A stretch of 5,657 nucleotides of DNA from Gammaproteobacteria bacterium (GTDB lineage: Bacteria; Pseudomonadota; Gammaproteobacteria; S144-34), in NCBI GenBank assembly GCA_015487895.1, contig WFOW01000176.1, positions 1 through 5,657 of the forward strand, given 5' to 3'. Numbering within the stretch: the stretch's first letter is position 1; every line of letters begins with the position of its first letter. A program made the translations under genes and the position numbers. Positions 1 through 5,644 of the stretch are shown piece after piece. The notes under the pieces are model-generated. The model was given only the letters and a program-made list of their open reading frames with translations, did not search any database and had not been told where the DNA came from.

Positions 1-144
1 CTGACGGCCTACTGGGGGCCTGCGATCTCGAAGAACCCGTACATCTCGTTCAAGTTCAAGGGCGGGAAGAAGGGCGAGAAGGTGCGCCTGAGCTGGAAGG
101 ACAACAAGGGCCAGAGCGACTCCAAGGAGGTCGCCATCCGCTGA
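1..144 (+). CDS. soxZ: SoxZ, sulfur-carrier complex subunit (3' end only)
   Basis: The first 47 codons visible, ending at TGA 142-144, encode the C-terminal part of SoxZ; the start lies outside the window. The visible protein contains NPYISFKFKGGKKGEK, then a tryptophan-containing strand (LSWKDNKGQSDS), and ends in EVAIR. This matches the immunoglobulin-like beta strands at the SoxZ C-terminus. In the family, SoxZ pairs with SoxY in the periplasm. SoxY carries sulfur intermediates on a C-terminal cysteine while SoxZ acts as the structural partner. Lysine richness is seen in this piece. The next gene, soxA, begins 54 bases downstream in the same direction, the usual soxYZA order, so the two are probably co-transcribed. 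The identification rests on a short segment plus context, but both agree. Confidence 0.9.
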   Translation: MTAYWGPAISKNPYISFKFKGGKKGEKVRLSWKDNKGQSDSKEVAIR

Positions 145-183
145 GCGCCGCTCGCCGGACGGTCTCCAAGATAACGAGACATA

Positions 184-190
184 AAGGAGA
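184..190 (+). promoter_or_regulatory. Ribosome binding site of soxA
   Basis: AAGGAGA lies 8 bases before the ATG at 199. It is a near-perfect Shine-Dalgarno sequence and supports that ATG as the start of soxA. The resulting protein begins directly with a signal peptide. Confidence 0.85.
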
Positions 191-198
191 GACGAACG

Positions 199-1065
199 AT
201 GAAGAGCAAGACCATCATCCTCGCTGCCGCGGTCGGCCTCGTCGCGGGCGCGCCGCTCGCCGCCCTAGCCGGTCCCAAGGAGGACCTCAAGGCCTTCCGC
301 GAGTACTACGCGAAGCGCTTCCCCGGCATTCCCTTCGACGAGTTCGCCAACGGCGTCTACGCGATCGATGCCGGGATGCGCGCCGAGTGGGAGCAGATGG
401 AGGAGTTCCCCCCTTATGAGCTCGGCCTAGACATCGGCAAGGCGGAGTTCTACAAGAAGTTCAAGAACGGCAAGTCGCTCGCCGACTGCTTCCCCAACGC
501 CGAGAAGGGCATCAAGCAGAACTACCCCTACTGGGATCCGAAGCGCAAGGAGGTCATCACGCTCGAGCTCGCCATCAACGAGTGCCGGAAGGCCAACGGC
601 GAGAAGCCCTACAAGTGGAAGACGGGCAAGCTCGCGGCGGTGTCGGCCTATATCGGCTACCTGTCGCGCGGCAAGCGCATCAACGTGATCGTGCCCGAAG
701 ATGACCCCGATGCGCTCGCCTGGTACGAGCGCGGCAAGCGCTTCTTCTATGCCAAGCGCGGCCAGCTCAACTTTTCCTGCGCCGACTGCCACGTGGTCAA
801 CGCCGGGAGGCGCATCCGCGCCAACCTGCTCAGCCCTGCCCTGGGCCATCTGACCCATTTTCCGGTCTACCGCAAGAAGTGGGAGGCCAAGGGCACGGGA
901 CCGCTCGCCGGCTTCGGCACCCCGCACCGCCGCTACGCGGGCTGCAACAAGCAGGTGCGGGCCAAGCCCTTCAAGCCCCAGAGCGTGGAGTACCGCTCGC
1001 TCGAGTACTTCCACACCTACATGAGCAACGGCCTGCCCATCAACGCCCCCGGCATGCGCATGTAA
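199..1065 (+). CDS. soxA: SoxA, monohaem c-type cytochrome of SoxAX
   Basis: SoxA is the larger subunit of the periplasmic SoxAX cytochrome, which oxidatively couples thiosulfate to the SoxY cysteine as a disulfide-linked adduct. The 288-residue product starts with a Sec signal peptide (positively charged MKSK, hydrophobic core, probable cleavage after ALA at residue 24). There is one haem motif, CADCH, at residues 194-198. The family's active-site cysteine, the distal haem ligand that becomes a persulfide, is seen in RRYAGCNKQVR as Cys249. The N-terminal domain has no CxxCH but has Cys97 and Cys129, as expected for the monohaem SoxA type in which a disulfide replaces the first haem. The C-terminus (SNGLPINAPGMRM) is also typical. 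It follows soxZ and is closed by an intrinsic terminator; soxX is not in the window. Identity is secure; the disulfide is inferred. Confidence 0.96.
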   Translation: MKSKTIILAAAVGLVAGAPLAALAGPKEDLKAFREYYAKRFPGIPFDEFANGVYAIDAGMRAEWEQMEEFPPYELGLDIGKAEFYKKFKNGKSLADCFPNAEKGIKQNYPYWDPKRKEVITLELAINECRKANGEKPYKWKTGKLAAVSAYIGYLSRGKRINVIVPEDDPDALAWYERGKRFFYAKRGQLNFSCADCHVVNAGRRIRANLLSPALGHLTHFPVYRKKWEAKGTGPLAGFGTPHRRYAGCNKQVRAKPFKPQSVEYRSLEYFHTYMSNGLPINAPGMRM

Positions 1066-1093
1066 GCTGTGCGTGCCGCCAAGCGGCGGATCG

Positions 1094-1126
1094 AGGGCCC
1101 CGGCTCCGGCCGGGGCCTTCTTTTTT
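1094..1126 (+). terminator. Intrinsic terminator after soxA
   Basis: A 9-base-pair perfect GC stem (GGCCCCGGC at 1096-1104 with GCCGGGGCC at 1109-1117, loop TCCG) is followed at once by TTCTTTTTT (1118-1126). Two further pairs (A1094-T1119, G1095-T1118) can extend the stem. It lies 28 bases past the soxA stop codon and should end transcription of the upstream sox operon before soxB. Confidence 0.92.
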
Positions 1127-1130
1127 GGGA

Positions 1131-1323
1131 GAGACGGGAGGCGAGGCTCGGGAGGCGGGAAAGAAACGGCCGCGCCCGAAGGACGCTCCGCCCCTCGCCT
1201 CACGATTCTCGTCTCCCGCCTCTTCGCCGCAGGCGGTCGCGGCAGGATACCGCTCCCACAGAGCCGGGTTACAGCTTGCAGGCTACGGCGTACGGTCGCC
1301 CGTCTCCCGTAACCCGTCTCCCG
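1131..1323. repeat. Degenerate CGTCTCCCG-type repeat cluster
   Basis: The 9-mer CGTCTCCCG occurs at 1210-1218, 1301-1309 and 1315-1323. Related sequence in the opposite orientation (GAGACGGGAGGCGAGG) lies at 1131-1146. The opposed copies form inverted repeats: GAGGCGAGG 1138-1146 with CCTCGCCTC 1193-1201, GAGGCGGGA 1152-1160 with TCCCGCCTC 1214-1222, and CGGGTTAC 1265-1272 with GTAACCCG 1309-1316. These are seen directly. I infer decayed copies of a short intergenic repeat; the function is unknown. Confidence 0.6.
1225..1260 (-). repeat. REP-like palindromic element
   Basis: Read on the minus strand, 1260 to 1237 is TGTGGGAGCGGTATCCTGCC followed by GCGA. It has the GTGGGAGCGG head and the GCGG...CCGC imperfect palindrome typical of REP elements described in Pseudomonas and other gammaproteobacteria. 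Only one copy is present in the window, so membership of a genome-wide family is inferred from resemblance. Confidence 0.55.
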
Positions 1324-1330
1324 CCCCCGC

Positions 1331-1359
1331 TTGGCTTGACCGTGTCCCGTTCCTATAAT
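1331..1359 (+). promoter_or_regulatory. Sigma70-type promoter of soxB
   Basis: A perfect -10 box, TATAAT, lies at 1354-1359. At 17 bases upstream is TTGGCT (1331-1336), matching 4 of 6 bases of the -35 consensus. A better-looking TTGACC at 1336-1341 leaves only 12 bases and is badly spaced. Transcription would start near 1366, giving a leader of about 107 bases. The position after the soxA terminator fits a dedicated soxB promoter. Confidence 0.65.
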
Positions 1360-1461
1360 CGGCGCAGCCGACGGGCGGCGAGACGGCGCCAAGTCCAAGA
1401 AAGCACAACGACAAAAACGCTCTGCCCGAGCGATCCCGTTCCCCCGACCGGACCAGACCCT

Positions 1462-1466
1462 GGAGG
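1462..1466 (+). promoter_or_regulatory. Ribosome binding site of soxB
   Basis: GGAGG is placed 6 bases before the ATG at 1473. It fixes the start that gives the product a complete twin-arginine signal at residues 4-10. Confidence 0.85.
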
Positions 1467-1472
1467 ACGTCG

Positions 1473-3227
1473 ATGAACATCTCCCGCCGCGAGTTCATCC
1501 AGATCCTGGCGGCCGCCGCCGCCGCGGGCATCAACCTCGCCGGCTGCGAGCCGGGCTCCGACCAGCAAAAGCCCCCGGGCGGCCCCAAGCCGAGCAAGGG
1601 CCCGAGCACGCTCTACGAGCTGCCGCCCTTCGGCAACGTCAGCCTGCTCCACTACACCGACTGCCACGCGCAGCTCCTGCCGGTCTACTTCCGCGAGCCG
1701 AGCCACAACATCGGCGTCGGCCCCATGCGCGGCAAGCCGCCGCACCTCGTGGGCGAGGCCTTCCTCAAGCACTACGGCATCGAGCGCGGCACCCCCGAGG
1801 CGCACGCCTTCACCTATCTCGACTTCGTGGAGCTGGCGAAGAAATACGGCAAGGTGGGCGGCTTCGCGCACCTCGCCACGCTGGTGAAGAAGATCCGCGA
1901 GCAGCGCCCGGGGGCGCTGCTCCTCGACGGCGGCGACACCTGGCAGGGCTCGGCGACCTCCCTCTGGTCCAACGCCCAGGACATGGTCGACGCCCAGATC
2001 CTGCTCGGCGTCGACGTCATGTGCCCGCACTGGGAGTTCACCTTCGGCGCCGAGCGCGTCAAGGAGGTCGTCGAGAAGGACTTCAAGGGCAAGATCGACT
2101 TCGTCGCCCAGAACGTGGTCGACAAGGACTGGGGCGAGCGCATCTTCGAGCCCTACGCTATCCGCGAGATCAACGGCGTGCCGGTCGCCATCGTCGGCCA
2201 GGCCTTCCCCTACACGCCCATCGCCAACCCTTCCTATCTCATCCCCGAGTGGAGCTTCGGCATCCGCGAGGAGGAGATGCAGGAGGCGGTGGATGCGGCA
2301 CGCGGCGAAGGCGCCCAGGTCGTCATCGTCCTCTCGCACAACGGCATGGACGTGGACCTCAAGATGGCGAGCCGCGTGCGCGGCATCGACGCCATCATGG
2401 GCGGCCACACGCACGACGCGGTGCCGCGCCCGGTGGAGGTCCCCAATCCGGGCGGCGGCAAGACGCTCGTCATCAACTCCGGCTCCAACGGCAAGTTCCT
2501 GTCCGTCCTCGACCTCGACGTCAAGGACGGCAAGGTGCGCGACTACCGCTACAAGCTGCTGCCGGTCTTCTCCAACTTCCTGGAGCCGGACCCGGCCATG
2601 AGCGCCTACATCGAGCAGGTGCGCGCGCCCTACAAGGAGAAGCTCGAGGAGCAGCTCGCGACCGCCGGCGACCTGCTCTACCGCCGCGGCAACTTCAACG
2701 GCACCTTCGACCAGGTCATCTGCGACGCCCTGCGCGAGGTCATGGGCGCCCAGATCTCCTTCTCGCCCGGCTTCCGCTGGGGCCCCAGCCTCCTGCCGGG
2801 CGACCCCATCACCTTCGAGTACGTGATGACGCACACGGCCATCACCTACCCGGTGGTGACGCTCAACGAGATGACGGGCGAGCAGATCAAGATGGTCCTC
2901 GAGGACGTCGCCGACAACCTGTTCAACAAGGACCCGTACTACCAGCAGGGCGGCGACATGGTGCGCGTCGGCGGCCTCAGGTACGCCATCAATCCCGAGG
3001 CCGACATCGGCAAGCGCATCACCGACATGGAGCTCGACGGCGAGCCCATCGACCCGAAGAAGACCTACACCGTCGCGGGCTGGGCGAGCGTGGCGCGGCC
3101 GCTCGAGGGGCGCCCCGTGTGGGACGTGGTGGCCGAGTACCTGCGCGACCAGGAGGTGGTGCGCGTCAAGGAGCTCAACGTGCCGGTCCTCAAGGGCGTG
3201 GAGGGCAACCCCTGCATCGGCGCCTGA
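1473..3227 (+). CDS. soxB: SoxB, sulfate thiohydrolase
   Basis: SoxB is the dimanganese periplasmic hydrolase that releases sulfate from the thiosulfonate bound to SoxY. The 584-residue product has the usual size for the family. It starts with a Tat signal (SRREFIQ, residues 4-10, then an alanine-rich core) and LAGC at 22-25, which could be a lipobox. The metallophosphoesterase-like domain shows TDCHAQ (62-67), DGGDTWQGS (152-160), HWEFTFG (186-192), LSHNGMD (287-293) and GGHTHD (310-315), the expected metal and substrate residues. The C-terminal 5'-nucleotidase-like domain follows. Conserved SoxB blocks GQAFPY (242-247), YRRGNF (403-408), EDVADN (477-482) and QQGGDM (491-496) make the identity very secure. 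The gene has its own promoter and sits apart from soxA. Codons are almost all G/C-ending. Whether it is lipid-anchored is inference. Confidence 0.98.
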   Translation: MNISRREFIQILAAAAAAGINLAGCEPGSDQQKPPGGPKPSKGPSTLYELPPFGNVSLLHYTDCHAQLLPVYFREPSHNIGVGPMRGKPPHLVGEAFLKHYGIERGTPEAHAFTYLDFVELAKKYGKVGGFAHLATLVKKIREQRPGALLLDGGDTWQGSATSLWSNAQDMVDAQILLGVDVMCPHWEFTFGAERVKEVVEKDFKGKIDFVAQNVVDKDWGERIFEPYAIREINGVPVAIVGQAFPYTPIANPSYLIPEWSFGIREEEMQEAVDAARGEGAQVVIVLSHNGMDVDLKMASRVRGIDAIMGGHTHDAVPRPVEVPNPGGGKTLVINSGSNGKFLSVLDLDVKDGKVRDYRYKLLPVFSNFLEPDPAMSAYIEQVRAPYKEKLEEQLATAGDLLYRRGNFNGTFDQVICDALREVMGAQISFSPGFRWGPSLLPGDPITFEYVMTHTAITYPVVTLNEMTGEQIKMVLEDVADNLFNKDPYYQQGGDMVRVGGLRYAINPEADIGKRITDMELDGEPIDPKKTYTVAGWASVARPLEGRPVWDVVAEYLRDQEVVRVKELNVPVLKGVEGNPCIGA

Positions 3228-3501
3228 GCCGGAGCACCCGTCCGCGGTGGAGGCTGAAAGGCGGGGCTCGGGAAACAGGGGGCACGTTCCACGGGCAGCG
3301 GCCTGCGGGAAGCGCCGGTCGCCTGCAGCGGGAAAGGCAAGGGGGCGGAAAGGCCGGGGTCAGGGCGGAAGCGTTTTTTCCGCACGACGGGGGCACGGCT
3401 GTGCGCCTGCATGGATCCCGGGGCCAGGGAGCCATGCCGGTGGCGGAGGAAGGAAGGGCCGCAAGGCGAGGGTGGCGAGCGCCCGCAGGCCCTCTCGATC
3501 C
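3228..3501. other. Gene-free stretch between convergent genes
   Basis: This 274-base gap separates the stop codons of soxB and the minus-strand nuclease-like gene. I see no gene. It contains short direct repeats (GGAAAGGC at 3331-3338 and 3347-3354) and GGCGGGGCTCGGGA at 3260-3273, which matches 13 of 14 bases of a sequence upstream of soxB at 1140-1153. It also holds a weak hairpin at 3365-3383. No classic terminator with a T-tract after a GC stem is visible for either gene. Confidence 0.7.
3365..3383. other. Hairpin with T-rich loop after soxB
   Basis: GCGGAA (3365-3370) pairs with TTCCGC (3378-3383) around a loop GCGTTTT. The T run is inside the loop and stem, not after it, so this is not a standard intrinsic terminator. 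It may still contribute to transcript ends between the convergent genes. Confidence 0.3.
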
Positions 3502-4464
3502 TCAGCCGACCTTCAGGCCGTCGGCCTCGGCTCCACCGTTCCCTTGCCCCCCACTCAGCAGCCCTGCCACATACTCGGGAAACCCGTCCGGAGAGCAGAG
3601 TGTCATCCGTGCGAGCGCACCCCGCGTCGATTGCAGAACGTCTCCCCTCTCGAAGCCCGACCACAGCAATATGGCATCCCGCTCCGAGCGGCACAGCGAC
3701 TGCGATATGGCCTTGTACTTGGGCAGCAGACCCGCGAAGTCATCCGTCGTCTTCGCCTCCACCCACACCAGCCTGCCGTCCACCGTGAACACCAGGTCGA
3801 GCTCGAACTGGTCCCCGTTCGGGAGCTCCACGTGCACGCCTGCCACAGGGTGGGTGTCGACTCCGAACGCTGCCTCGGCCTCGCGAACCGTCTGCAGAGC
3901 GAACAGCTCCAGCCATTGCCCGGTGAAGAAGTTGATGGCGACCGGAGAGACGGGCGCTTCACAAAAGAGCCTGTACTGCGGGGACTTGAGATACTTGTAG
4001 TTCGGCAGCAGCCCCGCCTTGCTGGCCATGCTCGCCACCAGCGTCACGTCCGCGATCACCTCCTGCGGCTGATCCCGCAGGCTCAGCGAGAGGGCGCTCC
4101 TCGAAGACTGGGCGCGTTTTATCGCCTTGACCAGAGGAACGATCGTGGAGGCCTTCCGTCCCATCACCCTGGCCAGCGTCAGCAGCCCCTCCTCTTCCGC
4201 GGACACGTCACCGATCCTGCGGATACCGATTCCCTTCTCGGCCAGAAGCCGCACCGTCTCGTTATCGGCCGTGACACGCTCTCGAACTTCGCCTCCCGCA
4301 CTCTCCACCACCTCGGGCACTGGAGCCTCGGCCCCATGCGCTCCCCCGGAGCGGACCTGCCGGCGATCCTCGCTTTCCGTCCCCTCCTCCGCGAGCCGCC
4401 TGAGGAGCCCGGAAGCCTCCTCGAGCAGATCCGCCACGCGCACGAGCACCTCCACGCGATCCAT
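3502..4464 (-). CDS. PD-(D/E)XK nuclease-like protein, DUF1887/Card1-like C-terminus
   Basis: I do not recognise a named gene. The 320-residue product has three parts. Residues 1-28 look like an amphipathic helix or coiled coil. Residues about 29-66 are a polar, low-complexity linker. Residues about 67-175 are mixed helical and contain NYKYLKSPQYRL (155-166). The C-terminal domain shows FFTGQWLE (179-186), FELD (220-223) and VWVEAKTT (233-240). E186, D223, E236 and K238 fit a PD-(D/E)XK active site, and the WLE...ELD...E-x-K order resembles the nuclease half of DUF1887/Card1-type proteins. No CARF domain is evident. There is no signal peptide or membrane segment, so it is probably cytoplasmic. 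GGAG 17 to 14 bases from the start codon region is a weak ribosome site. It lies downstream of a WYL regulator on the same strand and converges on soxB. Codon use differs from both neighbours (16 of the first 68 codons end in A/T). Nuclease activity and a defence role are inferred. Confidence 0.8.
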   Translation of the reverse strand: MDRVEVLVRVADLLEEASGLLRRLAEEGTESEDRRQVRSGGAHGAEAPVPEVVESAGGEVRERVTADNETVRLLAEKGIGIRRIGDVSAEEEGLLTLARVMGRKASTIVPLVKAIKRAQSSRSALSLSLRDQPQEVIADVTLVASMASKAGLLPNYKYLKSPQYRLFCEAPVSPVAINFFTGQWLELFALQTVREAEAAFGVDTHPVAGVHVELPNGDQFELDLVFTVDGRLVWVEAKTTDDFAGLLPKYKAISQSLCRSERDAILLWSGFERGDVLQSTRGALARMTLCSPDGFPEYVAGLLSGGQGNGGAEADGLKVG

Positions 4465-4646
4465 ACCTACCCTCTCCGTCCATCATCTCGGTGCAGATGG
4501 AAGCTCCGACCGATCCGCCACGCGGATTCAGCGGTCCCGGAAGCTCTCGGACGGTCTGGAGCCTCTACCCAGCCGTTCCATGCCAGCGTGCAGTCACCTC
4601 CCACCTTCAGCTCCCGACGGCGCGGGCAGCGGCCATGTGAGCTCCC
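4465..4646. other. Gap between the WYL regulator and the nuclease-like gene
   Basis: This 182-base gap lies between two minus-strand genes. I find no convincing promoter or terminator in it. It holds a dyad, ATCCGC-CAC-GCGGAT (4513-4527), and related stretches around AAGCTC at 4501-4506 and 4540-4545. A 17-codon minus-strand frame inside it has no protein features. The gap is long for a tight operon, so the nuclease-like gene may have its own weak or unusual promoter here. Confidence 0.5.
4513..4527. promoter_or_regulatory. Perfect 6-base-arm dyad, possible operator
   Basis: ATCCGC (4513-4518) and GCGGAT (4522-4527) form a perfect inverted repeat around CAC, about 50 bases upstream of the nuclease-like start codon. 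The position suits an operator bound by a dimeric regulator. Binding by the neighbouring WYL protein is speculation. Confidence 0.3.
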
Positions 4647-5630
4647 TCAAGGAACGCCCGAGTAGCGGGCCGCGGCGGCGCGGAGCCGCGCGGCGACCTC
4701 GCGGCGCAGCTCGCCCGGCCCGAGGACCTCGACGTCGGGGCCATACTTGAGGATGTCCATGACGAGCTCGCGCGGGTCGCCGTAGGGGATGCGCAGCTCG
4801 TAGCTGCCGTCGTCGAGGAAGCGCCCCTCCTGATCCGGGTGCCAGCGCTCGTCGGCGACCCAGCGGGCGCGCTCCGGCGTGAAGCGCAGCACGGCGACGT
4901 GGCGCGGCGGGCCGCCGAAGATGCCGTAGGAGCGCGCGAAGTAGCGGTCGAGCGCTGCGTCGGACAGGACCTTGGCCGGCGCGTCGAGGATCCGTGCGGT
5001 GCGGATGCGGTCGAGGGCGAAGGTGCGCAGCGCCCGCTGCAGGTGGCACCAGGCGTCCAGGTACCAGTTGTCGCGATAGTGCACGAGGCGCTGCGGCGAG
5101 ACGGTGCGCTCGGTCCGCTTGTCGCTCGCCCGGCCGTGGTAATCGATGCGCAGGCGCTTCCTGCGGGCGAGGGCATCGGCGACGGTGCGGAAGGCCTCCG
5201 GGCTCGGGGCGCGCCGGCCGACGGGCGCGAGCCGCACGCGCCCGGCGAGGGCCTCGCTCCCGCCCGGCAGGCGCTCGAGCAGCGCGCGGATGCGCCGGCG
5301 CAGCGGCGCGAGCTCCGGCTCGAGCAGGCCGGGCTCGACCTGCTCGAGCAGCCGCTCGGCGGCGAGCAGGGCGTGGAGCTCGTCGGCGCCGAACCACAGG
5401 CCCGGGAGCTGCCACGCGCCCTGACCCTCGCTCTCCTCGTAGCGGTAGCGCCGCAGCTCGCGGTTCCAGACGAGCGGCGCGCCGAGGTAGTCGCGCAGGT
5501 CCCGGATGGTGCGCACGGCCGTCGCCCGCGAGCACTCGAGGCGCTCCTTGATCTGCTCGAGGGTGACGCCGTAGCGGCGGTTGGCGTCCAGCAGCGCGTG
5601 GAGGCGGTAGATCCGCTCGACGCGGTCCAT
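4647..5630 (-). CDS. WYL-domain transcriptional regulator, YafY-like
   Basis: This is a probable DNA-binding regulator whose WYL domain senses a ligand, proposed in the family to be a nucleotide or nucleic acid. The 327-residue product has the standard layout. An N-terminal winged helix-turn-helix (residues about 1-60) includes TLEQIKERLECSRATAVRTI. The WYL domain (about 140-215) contains NWYLDAW (188-194; W189-Y190-L191) and TFALDRIR (203-210). The C-terminal WCX domain (about 244-315) contains DILKYGPDVEVLGP. The start is supported by GGGAGG on the minus strand (5639-5644), 8 bases before the ATG. Almost every codon ends in G or C (none of the first 36 ends in A/T), like soxB. It precedes the nuclease-like gene on the same strand by 182 bases. 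WYL proteins often control phage-defence and CRISPR genes, but also unrelated genes, so the target here is unknown. Confidence 0.93.
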   Translation of the reverse strand: MDRVERIYRLHALLDANRRYGVTLEQIKERLECSRATAVRTIRDLRDYLGAPLVWNRELRRYRYEESEGQGAWQLPGLWFGADELHALLAAERLLEQVEPGLLEPELAPLRRRIRALLERLPGGSEALAGRVRLAPVGRRAPSPEAFRTVADALARRKRLRIDYHGRASDKRTERTVSPQRLVHYRDNWYLDAWCHLQRALRTFALDRIRTARILDAPAKVLSDAALDRYFARSYGIFGGPPRHVAVLRFTPERARWVADERWHPDQEGRFLDDGSYELRIPYGDPRELVMDILKYGPDVEVLGPGELRREVAARLRAAAARYSGVP

Positions 5631-5638
5631 CCGGCGGG

Positions 5639-5644
5639 CCTCCC
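5639..5644 (-). promoter_or_regulatory. Ribosome binding site of the WYL regulator
   Basis: GGGAGG on the minus strand, 8 bases before the ATG at 5630, decides that start over another ATG at 5652, which is in a different frame. The promoter must lie beyond the window. Confidence 0.75.

Larger units (their letters stand above)
1066..1472. other. soxA-soxB intergenic region (407 bases)
   Basis: I see no convincing gene here; the open frames through it are GC-driven and lack recognisable protein features. From left to right it holds the soxA terminator (1094-1126), a block of purine-rich then pyrimidine-rich degenerate repeats (about 1131-1222 and 1301-1323), a REP-like element (about 1225-1260), a sigma70-type promoter (1331-1359), and an untranslated leader of about 100 bases before soxB. 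The leader contains an A-rich, less structured stretch (about 1391-1418), and cggc/gccg small dyads just after the -10 box. Confidence 0.8.

Noticed and set aside
1336..1359. TTGACC as the -35 box for the TATAAT promoter
   Set aside because: The spacing is only 12 bases; TTGGCT at 1331-1336 gives the normal 17.
427..1398. A 323-codon minus-strand frame opposite soxA
   Set aside because: It lies antisense to an unambiguous SoxA and crosses the terminator and repeats; no protein features support it.
1353..2834. A 493-codon open frame antisense to soxB
   Set aside because: Its product is a repetitive Val/Asp/Leu/Ala/Arg-rich sequence with no domain, and it mirrors the G/C-ending codons of soxB. 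It is a composition artefact.
3505..3525. GCCGAC/GTCGGC hairpin at the end of the nuclease-like gene as a terminator
   Set aside because: The arms overlap the last codons and stop codon, and no T-tract follows on either strand.
2021..4000. A 659-codon plus-strand frame running from within soxB into the nuclease-like gene
   Set aside because: It is Arg/Gly/Pro/His-rich, shifted from soxB and antisense to the downstream gene, with no recognisable domain or ribosome binding site.
4525..4578. A 17-codon minus-strand mini-gene between the WYL and nuclease-like genes
   Set aside because: It has a GGGAGG-like sequence upstream, but at long spacing, and the short polar product has no features.
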